Of a DNA stretch of 64,000 nt, positions 12,463 through 23,884 are shown piece by piece; position 1 is the stretch's first letter; each line of letters starts with the position of its first letter. Under the pieces are notes generated by a model. It ran no database searches. It had not been told where the DNA came from and saw nothing but the letters and a program-made list of their open reading frames with translations. The position numbers and the translations under genes were made by a program. The stretch comes from Apostichopus japonicus (lineage: Eukaryota > Echinodermata > Holothuroidea > Aspidochirotida > Stichopodidae): contig NC_092569.1 in the NCBI RefSeq assembly GCF_037975245.1, positions 2,707,501 to 2,771,500 of the forward strand, read 5' to 3'.

Positions 12463-12828
12463 GTCAAAATGGGAAGGGGGAGGGGGGCACCAGGGGTCGA
12501 AACCATGCACACCTTCAAGAAACATATCACTGCAATAGTCAAAATGGGAAGGGGGAGGGGGGCACCAGGGGTCAAAACCTTGCACACCTACAAGAAACAT
12601 ATCACTGTCATAGTCAAATGGGAAGGGGGAGGGGGGCACCAGGGGTCGAAACCATGCACACCTACAAGAAACATATCACTGCAATAGTCAAAATGGGAAG
12701 GGGGACACCAGGGGTCAAAACCTTGCACACCTACAAGAAACATATCACTGTAATAGTCAAAGGGGAAGGGGGAGGGGGCACCAGGGGTCAAAACCATGCA
12801 CACCTACAAGAAACATATCACTGCAATA
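12463..12828 (+). repeat. 75-bp minisatellite, five copies, alternating types
   Basis: Five tandem copies start at 12463, 12538, 12613, 12687 and 12756 (lengths 75, 75, 74, 69, 73). Each begins 'gtcaaaatgggaaggggga', continues with 'caccaggggtc', a 'ccatgcacac' or 'ccttgcacac' block, and ends 'aagaaacatatcactg'. Copies 1 and 3 carry 'cgaaaccatg'; copies 2 and 4 carry 'caaaaccttg'; copy 5 is mixed. This alternation implies duplication of a two-unit block. Frames stay partly open because the unit is close to a multiple of three, but indels break it, so it is not a protein repeat. Confidence 0.95.
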
Positions 12829-12829
12829 G

Positions 12830-13032
12830 TTATTAGAGGGTTATGGATCCCCTTCCCCCCCTCCCAGTGTGGGGGCGAGTGACATTTACCAACTTTGAAT
12901 CAAAAATATAATGAAAACGTCCGAAATTTTTAACTATTTGCTAGTTTCCATGTAAATGAAACTAATTACATATACATGAAAAGTGAATATATACTATTTT
13001 AATTTTGTTTAATCTTCTCATTTCATTTGCAG
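12830..13032. other. non-coding; ends in a splice-acceptor-like tract
   Basis: AT-rich sequence ending at 13032 in a pyrimidine-rich stretch followed by TTTGCAG, a good match to a metazoan 3' splice site. See the candidate exon that follows. Confidence 0.4.
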
Positions 13033-13119
13033 GAAAGACTAAATACGGCGTCGTACATTGATGGGTTGCCCGGATGTTTTGAGTATATACTTGGGCGATT
13101 ATCCGCTAAAATTTCCTGA
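13033..13119 (+). CDS. candidate terminal exon, unverified
   Basis: A convincing acceptor (pyrimidine-rich tract ending TTTGCAG at 13032) is followed by a frame open for 28 codons to a TGA at 13117-13119. The other two frames close within a few codons to a dozen codons. The peptide begins ERLNTASYIDGLPGCFEYIL and ends GRLSAKIS; it is mixed in composition and not low-complexity. I do not recognise a family. Twenty-eight open codons are well within chance, no polyadenylation signal is obvious close by, and no partner exon can be identified. It could equally be a random frame behind a decoy acceptor. Confidence 0.15.
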   Translation, partial: ERLNTASYIDGLPGCFEYILGRLSAKIS

Positions 13120-14245
13120 CACAGATGACCAGGACTGGAAAAGATGCTTTGGCATTGATTTATAACCTGAATAATTGCATGTTCTAATTATCCAGACAAA
13201 ACAATGCCAACCAAGCAGAGGTTGAATGCAGACTGGGTTAATGATACAGCAAGAATTAAATATTATATACTTGTTCACGTTTAAATTTACAACAATACAA
13301 ATCCTAACTGTTGACGATAGGTCAGAGCACTGCAAGTTGAAAGGACCATAATGCTAAATTTTGATACATGAAAAAAAAAAAAATTTTTTTTAGAACATTT
13401 AAGATCAATGTTCTACTTAAGTTCTGAACGATACAAATCTGACTTCCCTAATGTACCGCCGTTCTTAAACTAATGTTACCTTACATTAACCGTCCCCATC
13501 GCTTCGAGCTCGGAGAAATCTATGTGAGTAATTTAGCTGTGTGTTCCTGTGAGTGGATTGTTACCTGTCATTGTCACTTTGAAACATTAGCGACTGTACT
13601 CATGTTTACCCGTGATACATGAGACAGCGCTGAATGTGCTAACATTACTTTCAGTTAGTTCTGCTGAACAAACGACCTACGGGCAGTGGAAGAGAGGGGG
13701 ACATTGCACTATTAGAATGTCTTAGCTTATCAGTTTACAGGTGCATATCTACATAACTTAATTTACATGAATACAGGTGATGAGAACTTTGCTGCCAAAA
13801 TCATTCCTCTACAATTGTCAGGTGATTAATTAAACCGATCATAACTTAACTTGACTGCGCCCATAAAATCTTAAACATAATTTATCAGTTTTTTAAGTGC
13901 AGAAAACAGAATTCATGACAATAAACAAACAAAAAGCAAAAAGGTGGAAAAACTACATCAGGCTCAAAACAAAAACTGAGCTAAAAGAATCTGAAGTTAA
14001 TTTTCTGCAAAATATGTCACAATTTAGATTTTTAAATCATCTTCCATCCCAAATATTTTTTGTCTTATAAAAAGCTATATAGTGCTTTTAAGGAAGTGCC
14101 TTCCCTTTTTGATATATACCTTAACTTTATGCCTACATTGTGATAACAAGTTTGATCCAGAACTTTGAGTAACAAAGTATCATAAAAAAGACCAACTCTT
14201 TGATTTAACCTGTTTTCTGTTTTGGGGATTTTCTGTTATAGCATT
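13120..14245. other. non-coding, nothing recognised
   Basis: Unique AT-rich DNA with a poly(A)/poly(T) junction at about 13371-13391 that could fold back on itself. No supported gene or RNA. Confidence 0.6.
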
Positions 14246-14246
14246 G

Positions 14247-14340
14247 GAGAAGTTCCTACTAGGATCGAAACATCAGGCTCCATAACTTTTACAATAACCA
14301 ATATACTCTTCCAATACCTAATAGCCAAGCAGTTTGATCA
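14247..14340 (+). mobile_element. retroelement-end relic, same family as 50160-50467
   Basis: The stretch 'gagaagttcctactaggatcgaaacatc' (14247-14274), then 'aggctc', 'acttttaca' and 'aagcagtttgatca' closely follows the right arm of the element at 50358-50450. GAAA of the hammerhead-like core is kept at 14267-14270. No matching left arm is visible, so this appears to be a solo or truncated end. The family assignment (Penelope-like terminal repeat) is inferred from the motif. Confidence 0.55.
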
Positions 14341-14341
14341 T

Positions 14342-15408
14342 TTTTCATCTTTCTCTTCCTCTCTCTCTGTCAGAGACAAGTGAGAAGGTAAACACAGCAC
14401 GCTGCTTTAAAGCACCTGTTTAGATTTTGGTTAGCAATTTTTACCAAGTATAACTCAAAATCCAAGATTGAGATTGATAAAACTAAGACACAACTTTCGC
14501 GTTTTACAACCAAATGAAATGAAGTGAACAAGTAATTGCATGTATCTTGATTCGATCCCAACCATAACTTTGTCACTTTGATGCTTTTCATAGCCGTTTG
14601 AAAAGTTAAAACACATATATATAATAGCGTAGAGGAATATTCAACAACAAAATTTGTTGACTGGTTACATCACACTATCCCATTTGTCCCATACTAGTAA
14701 GACCAGACAAATGACATCCCTGCACAGTTTCCTGAATTTGATTTTCAAACGATCTTAAATACAACAGAAAAATGAAAAGAAACGTCTAAATCCGACTCAA
14801 AACGCTGCTTTAAAGGCCAGTGCTGGCAATTAATAGACATAACTGTAAGAACGAGACCGGACTAGTCTGGAGAGATGGAATCCTTAGAATGCCATCAACA
14901 ATGGGGGCTTTGGTCTTGGTTCCATTAGAGCCAGATTGTTATTAATGTGCTTAGGAACTAGCACAATCCATCTTTATTGTCTTAACAGGGCTGGTCTGTT
15001 GTAACTCATCCAAGGCGTTGGCACGTGTATGTTTAGAATATACAAACATTAAGAGGCCTAGGCTTTATCTCCGAGGGATAAATAAGAAAGCACACATATA
15101 TACTGTCCGACGACTCTATACCACTTCCTCCGGCAAACGTCGTTCGCCGCAGCCCGTGGCTCAGATCCAATGGCTGGTTCACAGATGACAAGGACGAGGA
15201 AGATATAATGAATCTGGTAAATAAAACATTCCCAGTCACAAGAAGAACATGAATAATAACATTAGTGAGAAACAACCTACAAGATGACTGAATTGATTTA
15301 ACCTTTGACCTTCAATTAAGGCTCACTACGATACACTCACTACTATATCACACTGTACTGATGATGCAGAAAACATATTAGCTGATATGCCCTTCTGTAC
15401 TGAAACTA
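14342..15408. other. non-coding, nothing recognised
   Basis: Unique AT-rich sequence with frames of at most 80 codons and no recognised feature. The only internal pattern is short CT/TC runs near 14350. Confidence 0.6.
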
Positions 15409-15888
15409 CTACATGGTACAGAGATTAGCTACATACATGACTGCATGGTAAAGAGATCAGCTAGATTCAATACTGCATGGTAAAGAGATCAGCTACATAC
15501 ACTACTGCATGGTAAAGAGATCAGCTAAATTCAATACTGCATGGTAAAGAGATCAGCTACATACACTACTGCATGGTAAAGAGATCAGCTAGATACACTA
15601 CTGCATGGTAAAGAGATCAGCTACATACACTACTGCATGGTAAAGAGATCAGCTACATACACTACTGCATGGTAAAGAGATCAGCTACATACACTACTCC
15701 ATGGTAAAGAGATCAGCTACATACACTACTGCATGGTAAAGAGATCAGTCAAATGAACTACTGCATGGTAAAGAGATCAGCTACATACACTACTGCATGG
15801 TAAAGAGATCAGCTACATACACTACTCCATGGTAAAGAGATCAGCTACATACACTACTGCATGGTAAAGAGATCAGCTACATACACTA
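15409..15888 (+). repeat. 32-bp minisatellite, 15 copies without indels
   Basis: Fifteen tandem units of exactly 32 bp start at 15409 and recur every 32 bases to 15888. The unit core is CTGCATGGTAAAGAGATCAG followed by a 12-base tail, most often 'ctacatacacta'. Copies differ only by substitutions. The first unit is the most diverged, two units (15697 and 15825, 128 bp apart) carry CTCCATGG, and the unit at 15729 has a changed tail. The fixed length with no indels suggests recent expansion and homogenisation. The unit length is not a multiple of three, so it is not a protein repeat. Confidence 0.97.
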
Positions 15889-16255
15889 CTGATACAGAAA
15901 TAGTGATACAATATCAACTCAATGCTGATATTGATTGTACTGACACAGAAACACTGATATCCATTGTACTGATACGGATGAAACACTGATATTCTCTGTG
16001 CTGACACAGAAACACTGATATTCTTTGTACTGATGCAGAAACACTGATATGAAACAGTGATATTCTCTGTGCTAACACAGAAACAATGATATTTTGTATT
16101 TATGCAGAAACACTGATATTCTCTGTATTGATTTAGAAACAATGATATCCTTTGTATTGATTTGGAAACACTGATAATCTATTGTACTGATACAACAACA
16201 AAAATCTTGTATCTAGTATAGGGACACAGAAACACTGCTATTACTGAACACTGAC
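15889..16255 (+). repeat. degenerate ~29-bp minisatellite
   Basis: Immediately after the 32-bp array, a second array has a unit of the type 'ctgacacagaaacactgata' followed by 'ttctctgt' or similar. Unit starts at 15940, 15969, 16001 and 16030 show a 29-base period with small insertions; later units drift. The boundary reads 'acactactgatacag', so the two arrays share a joint. Read on the minus strand it gives repeated Gln-Cys-Phe-Cys-Ile-Ser peptides, which I take to be a by-product. Confidence 0.85.
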
Positions 16256-16259
16256 AGAA

Positions 16260-19200
16260 TTAAGCAAGAGAATACACCCATATCACACCTTTTTTAAAGA
16301 AAGTGCATCCTTGCTCCAAAGACTGCTTGATGAATTCTATGGAGGGCCATACAATTACTGATCACAGAGAGAAATTAGTTTTGGAAGGCTGGTTTTACAG
16401 AAGATAAAAGATAAGGCTCTAGGATAGAAATGTTAATTTAAGTTGTCTAAAGTTAATATTAAACCAAGACTACATGTTTATGTGCCAATACCATGCATGT
16501 CTGATATCCCTCTGTCATGGTGAAACAAAAAAACGGCTCAAAGTTTCTGTGTGTCGAAAATACTCAACACCACTGAATTGGCGGTAACTGACGTAGGTCA
16601 GTTTTGGGGAATCTAAAAAATGGTCTGTAAATGAGGGACCACACGAGATTATAACAACCGTGAGAGAAGGATCAAAACAACAAGTAATTACGTATTATCT
16701 TTTTTTTCTCGTAGAGATGACCTCATTCACCGAAGACAATGAGGAACCGGTTTTTTTTCGGGGAGTCGTAGCACAAAAAAAAAATGACCAGAAATAAAAA
16801 TGTGAAAAAGAATCTCAAATAGAAAAAGACAGAAAAGTTGAAACCAAAGTATCCAAAATCGAATAACAAAACTGGGGCCTCTGGACATCCATCCTTCAAA
16901 TCGTAAAAGTCAGTTTTAGTGACATGCAAAAGCACGTTGCTTCTGAAATTACAAACCTTGTACTTAGAATTTACAATGCCATCATGTGCAAATGAGAAAT
17001 ATCATCAGCAAATATTACAAAATAAGAAAGACCAAAAAAAATCAAATAAAAAAAGACAAAAATATAAGAAAAGAGAAAAGAAAAGAAGGTATAGAAAAAA
17101 AGCAGGAAAAAAAGAAAGTAAACAGGACGAAGACGACGAAAAAAAAAAAAAGAGGGGAGATGTGTAGAAAATAGCTTTGTTCCTTTGGGAAGATAGAATC
17201 CCATTCATGTTTTCATTCGGGGACAGATATGTAAACACACCCCGTGTAGAAAAAATTACTGCAACGTTCACCATGCCAGCTTGATCCTATTGATCCCTCG
17301 ATCCTATAAGCCGGTCGTTAATACACTACATCGTACCATGTTTACCGTACGATACCACGCAAGTCCTTCAAGAAAGTAGCAGGGTAGATGCAGACTTTTA
17401 AACGGTAGCCGACCTCCCAAGTCAACCCGAATTTCCCTTCTTTGTTGAGCTTTAAGACGTGAAATTTGCATATATATATATACAAAGTCTGCATTTCAGG
17501 GTCGAAAGGAATTGATTCTGATGTCACGTGGGATAAATAATGTAGATTCGATCCACTTACATACCAATTTATTGGACAAAATGTACATAATTTTTGTTTT
17601 TTATTTAATTGTTTATCCATTAAATTGGTTCTAACATCGACAAGCACAAAACTGTTACGTCGTATCTATGTATGCACTGATTCAACTAGAGTTAAAAACT
17701 TTTCAATGTCTATTTCCTTCAAGCTTATAGGCACAAATTTTGCACATAAAGTATATGAATTAAGGCTTAATGTTGCTGTTAATATTACAATTTAAGTTCT
17801 AAAATAACATCTCAGGAGAATTAATTGTAATTTTTAAATGACTAAATGATTGACATACTTGAGAGCTGATTGATTTAGAAGCTATTTGTACAAGTGTTGA
17901 ATCATATCTGTCACCTAAGCAAAACTTACGATGTTGTTAACATGCACGTTGCCATGGCAAGAATCCTTTGGAAATATTTTGTATTCTTTATATACATGAA
18001 ATGTCAAAGTACAAGTACAGTAGTATGTAAATTAAGTTGCAATTAAGCTAAATTTTTATTTTCAATTTGGAATTGAGCTTAATCTTGTGAAGTTATTCGA
18101 TCAGGCCGGTTAACCAGGGTTATTATTTTTCCTTTGAGGGTGGGGGAGGTGACATGCCCCATCTGCCCCCCATGCAACCTGTATTCAATAGTAATATCCC
18201 ATTTCAATGCGACCCATTAGCCTGAATAGTCAAATTCATATCAAATAAGGACTTAAAAATTCACAATTTTTTTTTTTTTATGAGATTAAATGACTTGTGA
18301 AAAAATGTCTGGTTGACACTTTGACAAGTATCGACCACTGAGGGACTCAACTGTTTAATACTGAGTATAACCTTCATTCAGTGAAAACATCTCTGGTTTA
18401 TCTGTCTTTATCTGATTAAAAAGCTCTGCATCCTCCTTTTGAGGAAAACTTATGTCTGGGTTGGTAATATGCCAGTCAAAATGGGGCAAACACCTCTAAA
18501 GTGACTTGTACGGATGCTCTTGAAGAATGGGTGGAATGCCGCTAACTTCAACATCTTGACAACTAGCTTCAAGATGCGAGCACGCAACGTGTGCTGATAT
18601 GCTTAATGCCTGATTAACGTTTAAACATTTACCAAACAGCTTTATAAACCACCTCCTACAATGTTAAGCTTCTGTATATGACAACTATATTCGATCCTGT
18701 CTTAAAAAAGACAACATTTTCCACGATCAGGCTGATAGCATGAACATTTGATTTCTTCTTCTTTGTTTATATTTTCAACGATCACATTCTTTCGATCAAA
18801 GTTTTATCAACATCACCGTATCAAATATATCAAGTGGTTCTTCTACTTTGTTTCTAAGTTATAAAGTCCCTCCCTCCATTGTTATTCACCTCCCCCTTCC
18901 CTTCCGTCCATTCCTTCCCACCCCAACGTGGACTAAATTTTCCTCAAACTCACCTCTCGTTATCTTATTCTTGCCACCCCCCCTCCCTCCCCCCAAATTG
19001 GTGTAGAAACTATTTAACAGAGTTTGCTACCATCACAAAAGAAAAAAATCCGGAAAAAAAAAATCCTTTTTCAATTCTTAAATCAGAGCCGATCATAGAG
19101 AAATATTCCAGTTACATTACGACATAATTTACAGCATATTTACAAAATTTCAATACATATAGAAATAACGTACTGGAAACTTCTTCCCTTCGACGAAAAC

Positions 19201-19455
19201 AACGCCGAGAACCCCAAAAAAAGGGGGGGAAAAGTGACATCGAGTAGGAATCAATGTCATTAAACAAAGGTTAGATCAGGTCTTTATCATTCTTCTCATT
19301 ATACTCCCTAAATTTCCTTTTTCGGGGGGGGGATACTAATGGATGGGCCCTGTCAGAAACCCTGGGACCGTCCACAATTTAGGTATCATTCAATTTTCAA
19401 GGAGACGACAAAAAAAAAGAAAAAAAAGGGAGAGAGAGAGAGAGATGTGGAACGG
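16260..19455. other. non-coding stretch with purine-rich tract
   Basis: No recognised gene. A purine-rich, lysine-like tract fills about 17020-17160 on the plus strand and generates long but meaningless frames on both strands. A 101-codon minus-strand frame at 17342-17647 has no recognisable domain. Short TA repeats lie at 17468-17481 and a pyrimidine-rich patch at 18866-18990. Confidence 0.55.
19424..19446 (+). repeat. short (AG)n microsatellite
   Basis: A GA dinucleotide run follows an A/G homopolymer mix and borders the G+C-richer island that begins near 19455. Confidence 0.6.
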
Positions 19456-19770
19456 TCTCCGAGATAGTGATAAATTTGGAGGCCTGTTGGAGACTTGCCA
19501 ATAGGAGGTGCCCTTGTAAAACATGCGTGACATTCATGCAGTCGCGGTTTGCCCGTCATGTCAGCGCTGAAACCACAAAGCCAGACCTCGATCAAGCATC
19601 AGGAGGCCTTCGTCAGGTACGAGGCATGATGTCACTGCGCGGAGAATCCCAGCCGCAGTTTTTTGCAGAAATCAGCGACGGGGGCTACGGCAAGCCTTCA
19701 TTAGGAACATTGACTAATTAGAGAAATAGGCTAAATGGCCAGAAGCGCTTGACTCGATTGCCAGCTCAGT
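19455..19770. promoter_or_regulatory. G+C-richer unique island, candidate conserved element
   Basis: About 300 bases here are clearly richer in G+C and CpG than the flanks, with low repetitiveness and no homopolymers apart from one T run. An 84-codon plus-strand frame (19467-19721) spans it but shows no family I know. A homeodomain-type core (CTAATTAG) lies at 19712-19719. It could be a cis-regulatory element, an unrecognised exon or old mobile-element sequence; I cannot separate these. Confidence 0.3.
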
Positions 19771-21735
19771 CCTAGGATGGGTGTCTAAAAATAATTGCTC
19801 GCACCCCAAAAAAAGTACAAGCAATACAATAAACGGGGGCGGTAAAAAAAAAAAAAACGCATTGATGTACGTCGTCTACAAATTTCCATGTTACGGGACA
19901 CAGTCGTGGCTGTGACTTCGGGCTTATTATATGCATAAGCTTCAATTCGATTTGTGACAAAGGTGTAAGCTACACACTGTGAGACTGTACATAGATGGAG
20001 ACACATATTTTTTACCTTCCAAAGCCAAAAAAATGTTACTGTTAATGCTACTGTAGTGATCTTTAAGTATAACATTTTGTACACTAAATGGTTATACTAC
20101 TTATTCACAGGGAAAAAAATCATAAAAAAATATAAAATATTTTAGTGTTAATTTTTTTTCTTCTCACACATATAACAGACATTTTGATTTGATATGAAAC
20201 TTTTCTGCTTGGGGGTGGGGGGGGATCTTAAATCCAGCAGGAATTCTAACGTTAAATTTTCTACAAACATTAATAGCGTTCTTAGCTATCTGTGATTTCT
20301 CTTGTCTAGTTTATATTGACATCCTCATCTGTTTTCATACATGACAGCCTCTCCGATTCCTGTAACATGCAGCTATCTTTTTCTTGCTCTCCCATTCGTG
20401 TGACTGACTTCCATCCAAACTGGACACATTGTTACTAACAATAAAGCATGTCTGGATATAGCAAACGGTCACCTCGGTAGTTTTTGGAGAAGACAACAGT
20501 TTGTCATTGCATATCGAACGATCGCTTCACGGTGAAACAAATCTCTCTTTGAATCGACACAGAGGGTTTAATACTTTACATACGAATAACAGAAACTATA
20601 GCTCGGACTGTCAAAAGTTTAAACCAGTGCTGGGCCTACATGTATATCCTAACATGATCAAGAAACATCACATTACACAGTTACGGCTATTAATGTGATT
20701 TACTACTAAGTTTTAAACTTATGGTAATTTAATGCCTAATCTGACCACTCACATGTATCCTTTCTTGTTTCTGAGAATTTATGTTTAGATTTAGAATATT
20801 CATTTTTCATGGCCTAAAGTTTTACTTGTAGAATTGTGACGTTTCCAGTACAAACGAGTATGTGTGTGGTGGTGGGGTGGGGGAGGAAGTGAACTTGAAA
20901 CACACGTGCCCCTTTGATGGAAAAGAATTACAATGTGAATTGACCTTGTGGTTATTGGCAACTGTGAGAAAATATAATCACTGCAACAAATGCTCAAAGT
21001 TTGTATCATGAATTGAATTATTATATAAGATTCAAAAGGAACACATCACATCCTATTAATGAGCAGTATGAGCAGTATGCACTGACAGTTTGTCAAAAAT
21101 ATGAGACATTTTCCTCTCAGGGTTTGAGAGCAAGTTGCAACTAACCCGACAGAATATCATGTAAAAACTTTCAAGTGTCCTGTTGCGAGAGAACTTATTC
21201 GCAAACTGTCATTTGAAATTCATCGGCAGGGCTCCTCATTTATAAAAAAAAAGAAAACAAAAAGAATAACTTTTTTTTCAAAAGCCCAACAAAATGTAAT
21301 AGGCTAGGCCTATTGCTTACCATGAATAGATATATATGTAGGTAGTTTAATTGGCCTACCATACTAATCCAGTAGTCAAGTTATTGGTATAGGCCCTAAC
21401 AATGTTACCAATGTGTCTCTCTCTGGCAGCAGTTTGTCGGCCAAGTCTCGACGGTATGATTCATCACGCTCGTATAGTCTTTGATTGAAAGTTCCAGTTG
21501 CAACCAGTTAAGTACATAGCAGCTTATGTGAGGCAGATAGACCAACATGGTCAGTGTATTTAGAATTCTCCATTGTAAACTGTCATATTTCAGTCTTTAT
21601 TTCTTATCTCTGATTAATTTAATATTCATGGCCATAGTTTTATTATCTAACAAAGAAACAGACATTGCTTTTTCCAATTATCCTCTTCATTCAACTATTA
21701 AAACTAAAACAAACAAAAAACACAATCTTAGTATC
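19770..21735. other. non-coding, nothing recognised
   Basis: AT-rich unique DNA. A palindrome AATAGGC-tag-GCCTATT sits at 21298-21314 and a short duplicated 'gagcagtat' at 21061-21078. Frames do not exceed 99 codons and have no recognised domains. Confidence 0.6.
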
Positions 21736-21766
21736 GCTTGTTTTCTGTTTTTGTTTCTCTTGCAGA

Positions 21767-21929
21767 TATTTGCTTCGTAAATCCTTTCCCGTATTTTGGT
21801 CCATCAAATTTTGTAAAGAACAAAAATATTTTGGAATATGTATTTATTCATGAAAGTAGCTATCGGTCTAGACAGCTCGACAGAAGGAAACGCTTGATAG
21901 ACGACGAACGAAACATGGGCGAGAATTAG
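21767..21929 (+). CDS. candidate last exon, unverified
   Basis: A long pyrimidine tract (about 21738-21762) ending in TTGCAG at 21766 makes a strong-looking 3' splice site. One frame stays open from there to a TAG at 21927-21929, giving about 53 residues. They end in a charged stretch, RSRQLDRRKRLIDDERNMGE. I do not recognise it. No canonical AATAAA follows closely and no upstream exon is identifiable, so this may be chance. Confidence 0.12.
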
Positions 21930-21982
21930 CTGAAGCGCTGTCTAGTTTTATACCGCGACGACGACGACGACAACGTAGTACC

Positions 21983-22014
21983 TATAAATGGAGCAGGAGC
22001 AGTTTACTCCATTT
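21983..22014 (+). promoter_or_regulatory. TATA plus initiator-like candidate core promoter
   Basis: TATAAAT at 21983-21989 is followed by CCATTTC at 22009-22015, which fits the metazoan initiator pattern YYANWYY with the A at 22011. That A is 28 bases from the TATA start, the normal spacing for TATA-dependent initiation. A (CGA)n run precedes it (about 21958-21971), the neighbourhood is CpG-richer than the window, and a small ORF begins 103 bases downstream. This is a motif-level prediction only. Confidence 0.25.
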
Positions 22015-22113
22015 CTCGTCGCGAGGATTGAACAAACATTTCCTTAGCGGCGGATCCCGAGGACAGAGCTGGCTGGCTTCTAAATCAACTCTCATCTGTC
22101 CTGTTTAACAAAA

Positions 22114-22443
22114 ATGCCTTCTCACGGGTTTGAGGGGCAATCCAATATTAAAAGGGGAACGGCGGCCTCAATCCTGTTGCCTTTCAAAAGTCGCGGGATC
22201 TTAAATCATCCCAAGTTTGAGATTACGCTCCCAATGACGGTATTAAACGAAGATGTTTTCAAGTTCCTTCCTTCTCAGCGCTCTCATATCAAAAGCTATT
22301 TTCACAAGACCTCGCTTAGACCAAAAAACAAAACAAAAACAAACAAACAAATTATACCGGAAGATTTTGTCATCACTTTGACCACATCCAAGAAAAGATG
22401 CCGACAATGCAATTCTCGTAGAATCTCTATCATCCGGACATGA
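22114..22443 (+). CDS. small ORF behind candidate promoter, unverified
   Basis: A 109-codon frame starts at an ATG in an A-rich context (AAAATGCC) 103 bases after the predicted start site and ends at 22443. The product is basic, with a Lys/Asn/Thr-rich linker at about residues 70-80 and a C-terminal cluster KKRCRQCNSRR. I recognise no family. GTAAGT, a consensus 5' splice site, lies just past the stop at 22446. The first half lies in DNA that is less AT-rich than the surroundings. It could be a real short gene, a first exon with a coincidental stop, or noise. Confidence 0.15.
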   Translation: MPSHGFEGQSNIKRGTAASILLPFKSRGILNHPKFEITLPMTVLNEDVFKFLPSQRSHIKSYFHKTSLRPKNKTKTNKQIIPEDFVITLTTSKKRCRQCNSRRISIIRT

Positions 22444-22449
22444 GAGTAA

Positions 22450-23880
22450 GTCTATCTATATCTAACCCAGTTCAAAAACACTCTCAAAAACAGGTCTCTC
22501 CAAACTAGCTAATCATGTATCCTAAACCTCCGAACCAATCCATTCACTCGTTATCAAATACTTGAGCGTACAGCTCTGACAACAGTATGGAACAACAAGA
22601 GAGAGAGTGTGATCTTCCATCAAATCAAATGTTTCTTTTCATCTCCTCCCTGTCAATCTCAGAAATGAAAACAGATGAAGCGTTGCCAGGCTCAAAAAGG
22701 ATGAAAAATATCATAAATAACGGTGATTATCACGGATGAAAAAACTTTCAACAAAAAGAAGACAAAAATGGTTTGCATGGCGTGATAATTGCAACATTGA
22801 TTTCTCCGCACGGAAAACTAAAATAGGAAGGACAGCCACAATATATTAATTTTTTTTTGTCTGTTCTAAAAGATTGACACCTCATTAAAGATATGGCAAG
22901 TTAAAAATACCATAAATGGCGGCCGTTCCAATTAAAAGGCCTGTCAATTTTTTTCCACCCAGGTACCCTTTTTCGCTACCCTTTTTTTCTTTTCTCTTTA
23001 TTTCTTTCTAGAATTTTGGCTCTAGAAGAAACCTCAAACTGTTGACTGCATGATGTCCTTGAAATATCACTTTCAAATAAACAGGATACACCAGGAAATC
23101 CACTCCCTCGACTAGCCTAATAATACGCAAACCTGTCAAAGCCCATGTCCTAACTTTAAACAAGATGATTACCATTTCCTCATTTGGAAATAAAAGTTTT
23201 TGAGCTGAAAACTCTAAAGTGGACAACAAGAGTGCACATTTTTATCCCTGGAATATTAAACTTTGACAGGAATCAGGATAAGGTCACTGTAGGACAAAAC
23301 TTCAAACTACAATCTATATAAACTATAATCAATTTTAACCTCAAACAAATTAGTTTTCTCTCACTGAGAGGTTGAATTATTTCAGCTGACATTAAATCTA
23401 ATCCCTTCTTTACCCACCCTTTCATCACCCCCCCCCCCAATCATGAATATACAGAATAATTTAGATGCGTACAATCTTTAGCAAAGTGCATCATGCTGGA
23501 AATATTTTTGGTAGTCATCTTATTTCATAGTTACACAGATCATGTTTGTTGAGGATATCTCGCCAATTTGTTTCACCTCCTGTTGCAATTATGACATCAA
23601 CAATATTGAACACAAATTCACTCAAGTATAATTTGATAACAGCGCAAAGATTCGGTTGAAAAGAGCTAATCTGGGATACTGATATGTAGGTTAGGCTAGG
23701 AACATTTGCCACTCTGAGAGTGTGACAGGTCTAGCCTATAGCCTAAGTGTTGATTTTTTTTTAAAGCAATTAACGGTCAGTTTATCAGACAAATACATAG
23801 CAAACCCTAAAATAAAGTACACTGGTCCAGTGAAGTTAAAAGTTAAAAGCTGAAGATTTTTTCAGTCTTGTGTTAATTAG
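22450..23880. other. non-coding, nothing recognised
   Basis: Unique AT-rich DNA. A C run (about 23430-23439) is the only notable simple repeat. No supported gene. Confidence 0.6.
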
Positions 23881-23884
23881 TACC

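Noticed and set aside
15409-15888. Regular 32-bp array considered as a CRISPR
   Set aside because: Units are contiguous with no unique spacers and the context is eukaryotic; it is a minisatellite.
16919-17167. Lys/Arg-rich ORF
   Set aside because: It is the translation of a purine-rich simple tract; overlapping frames on both strands are equally open.
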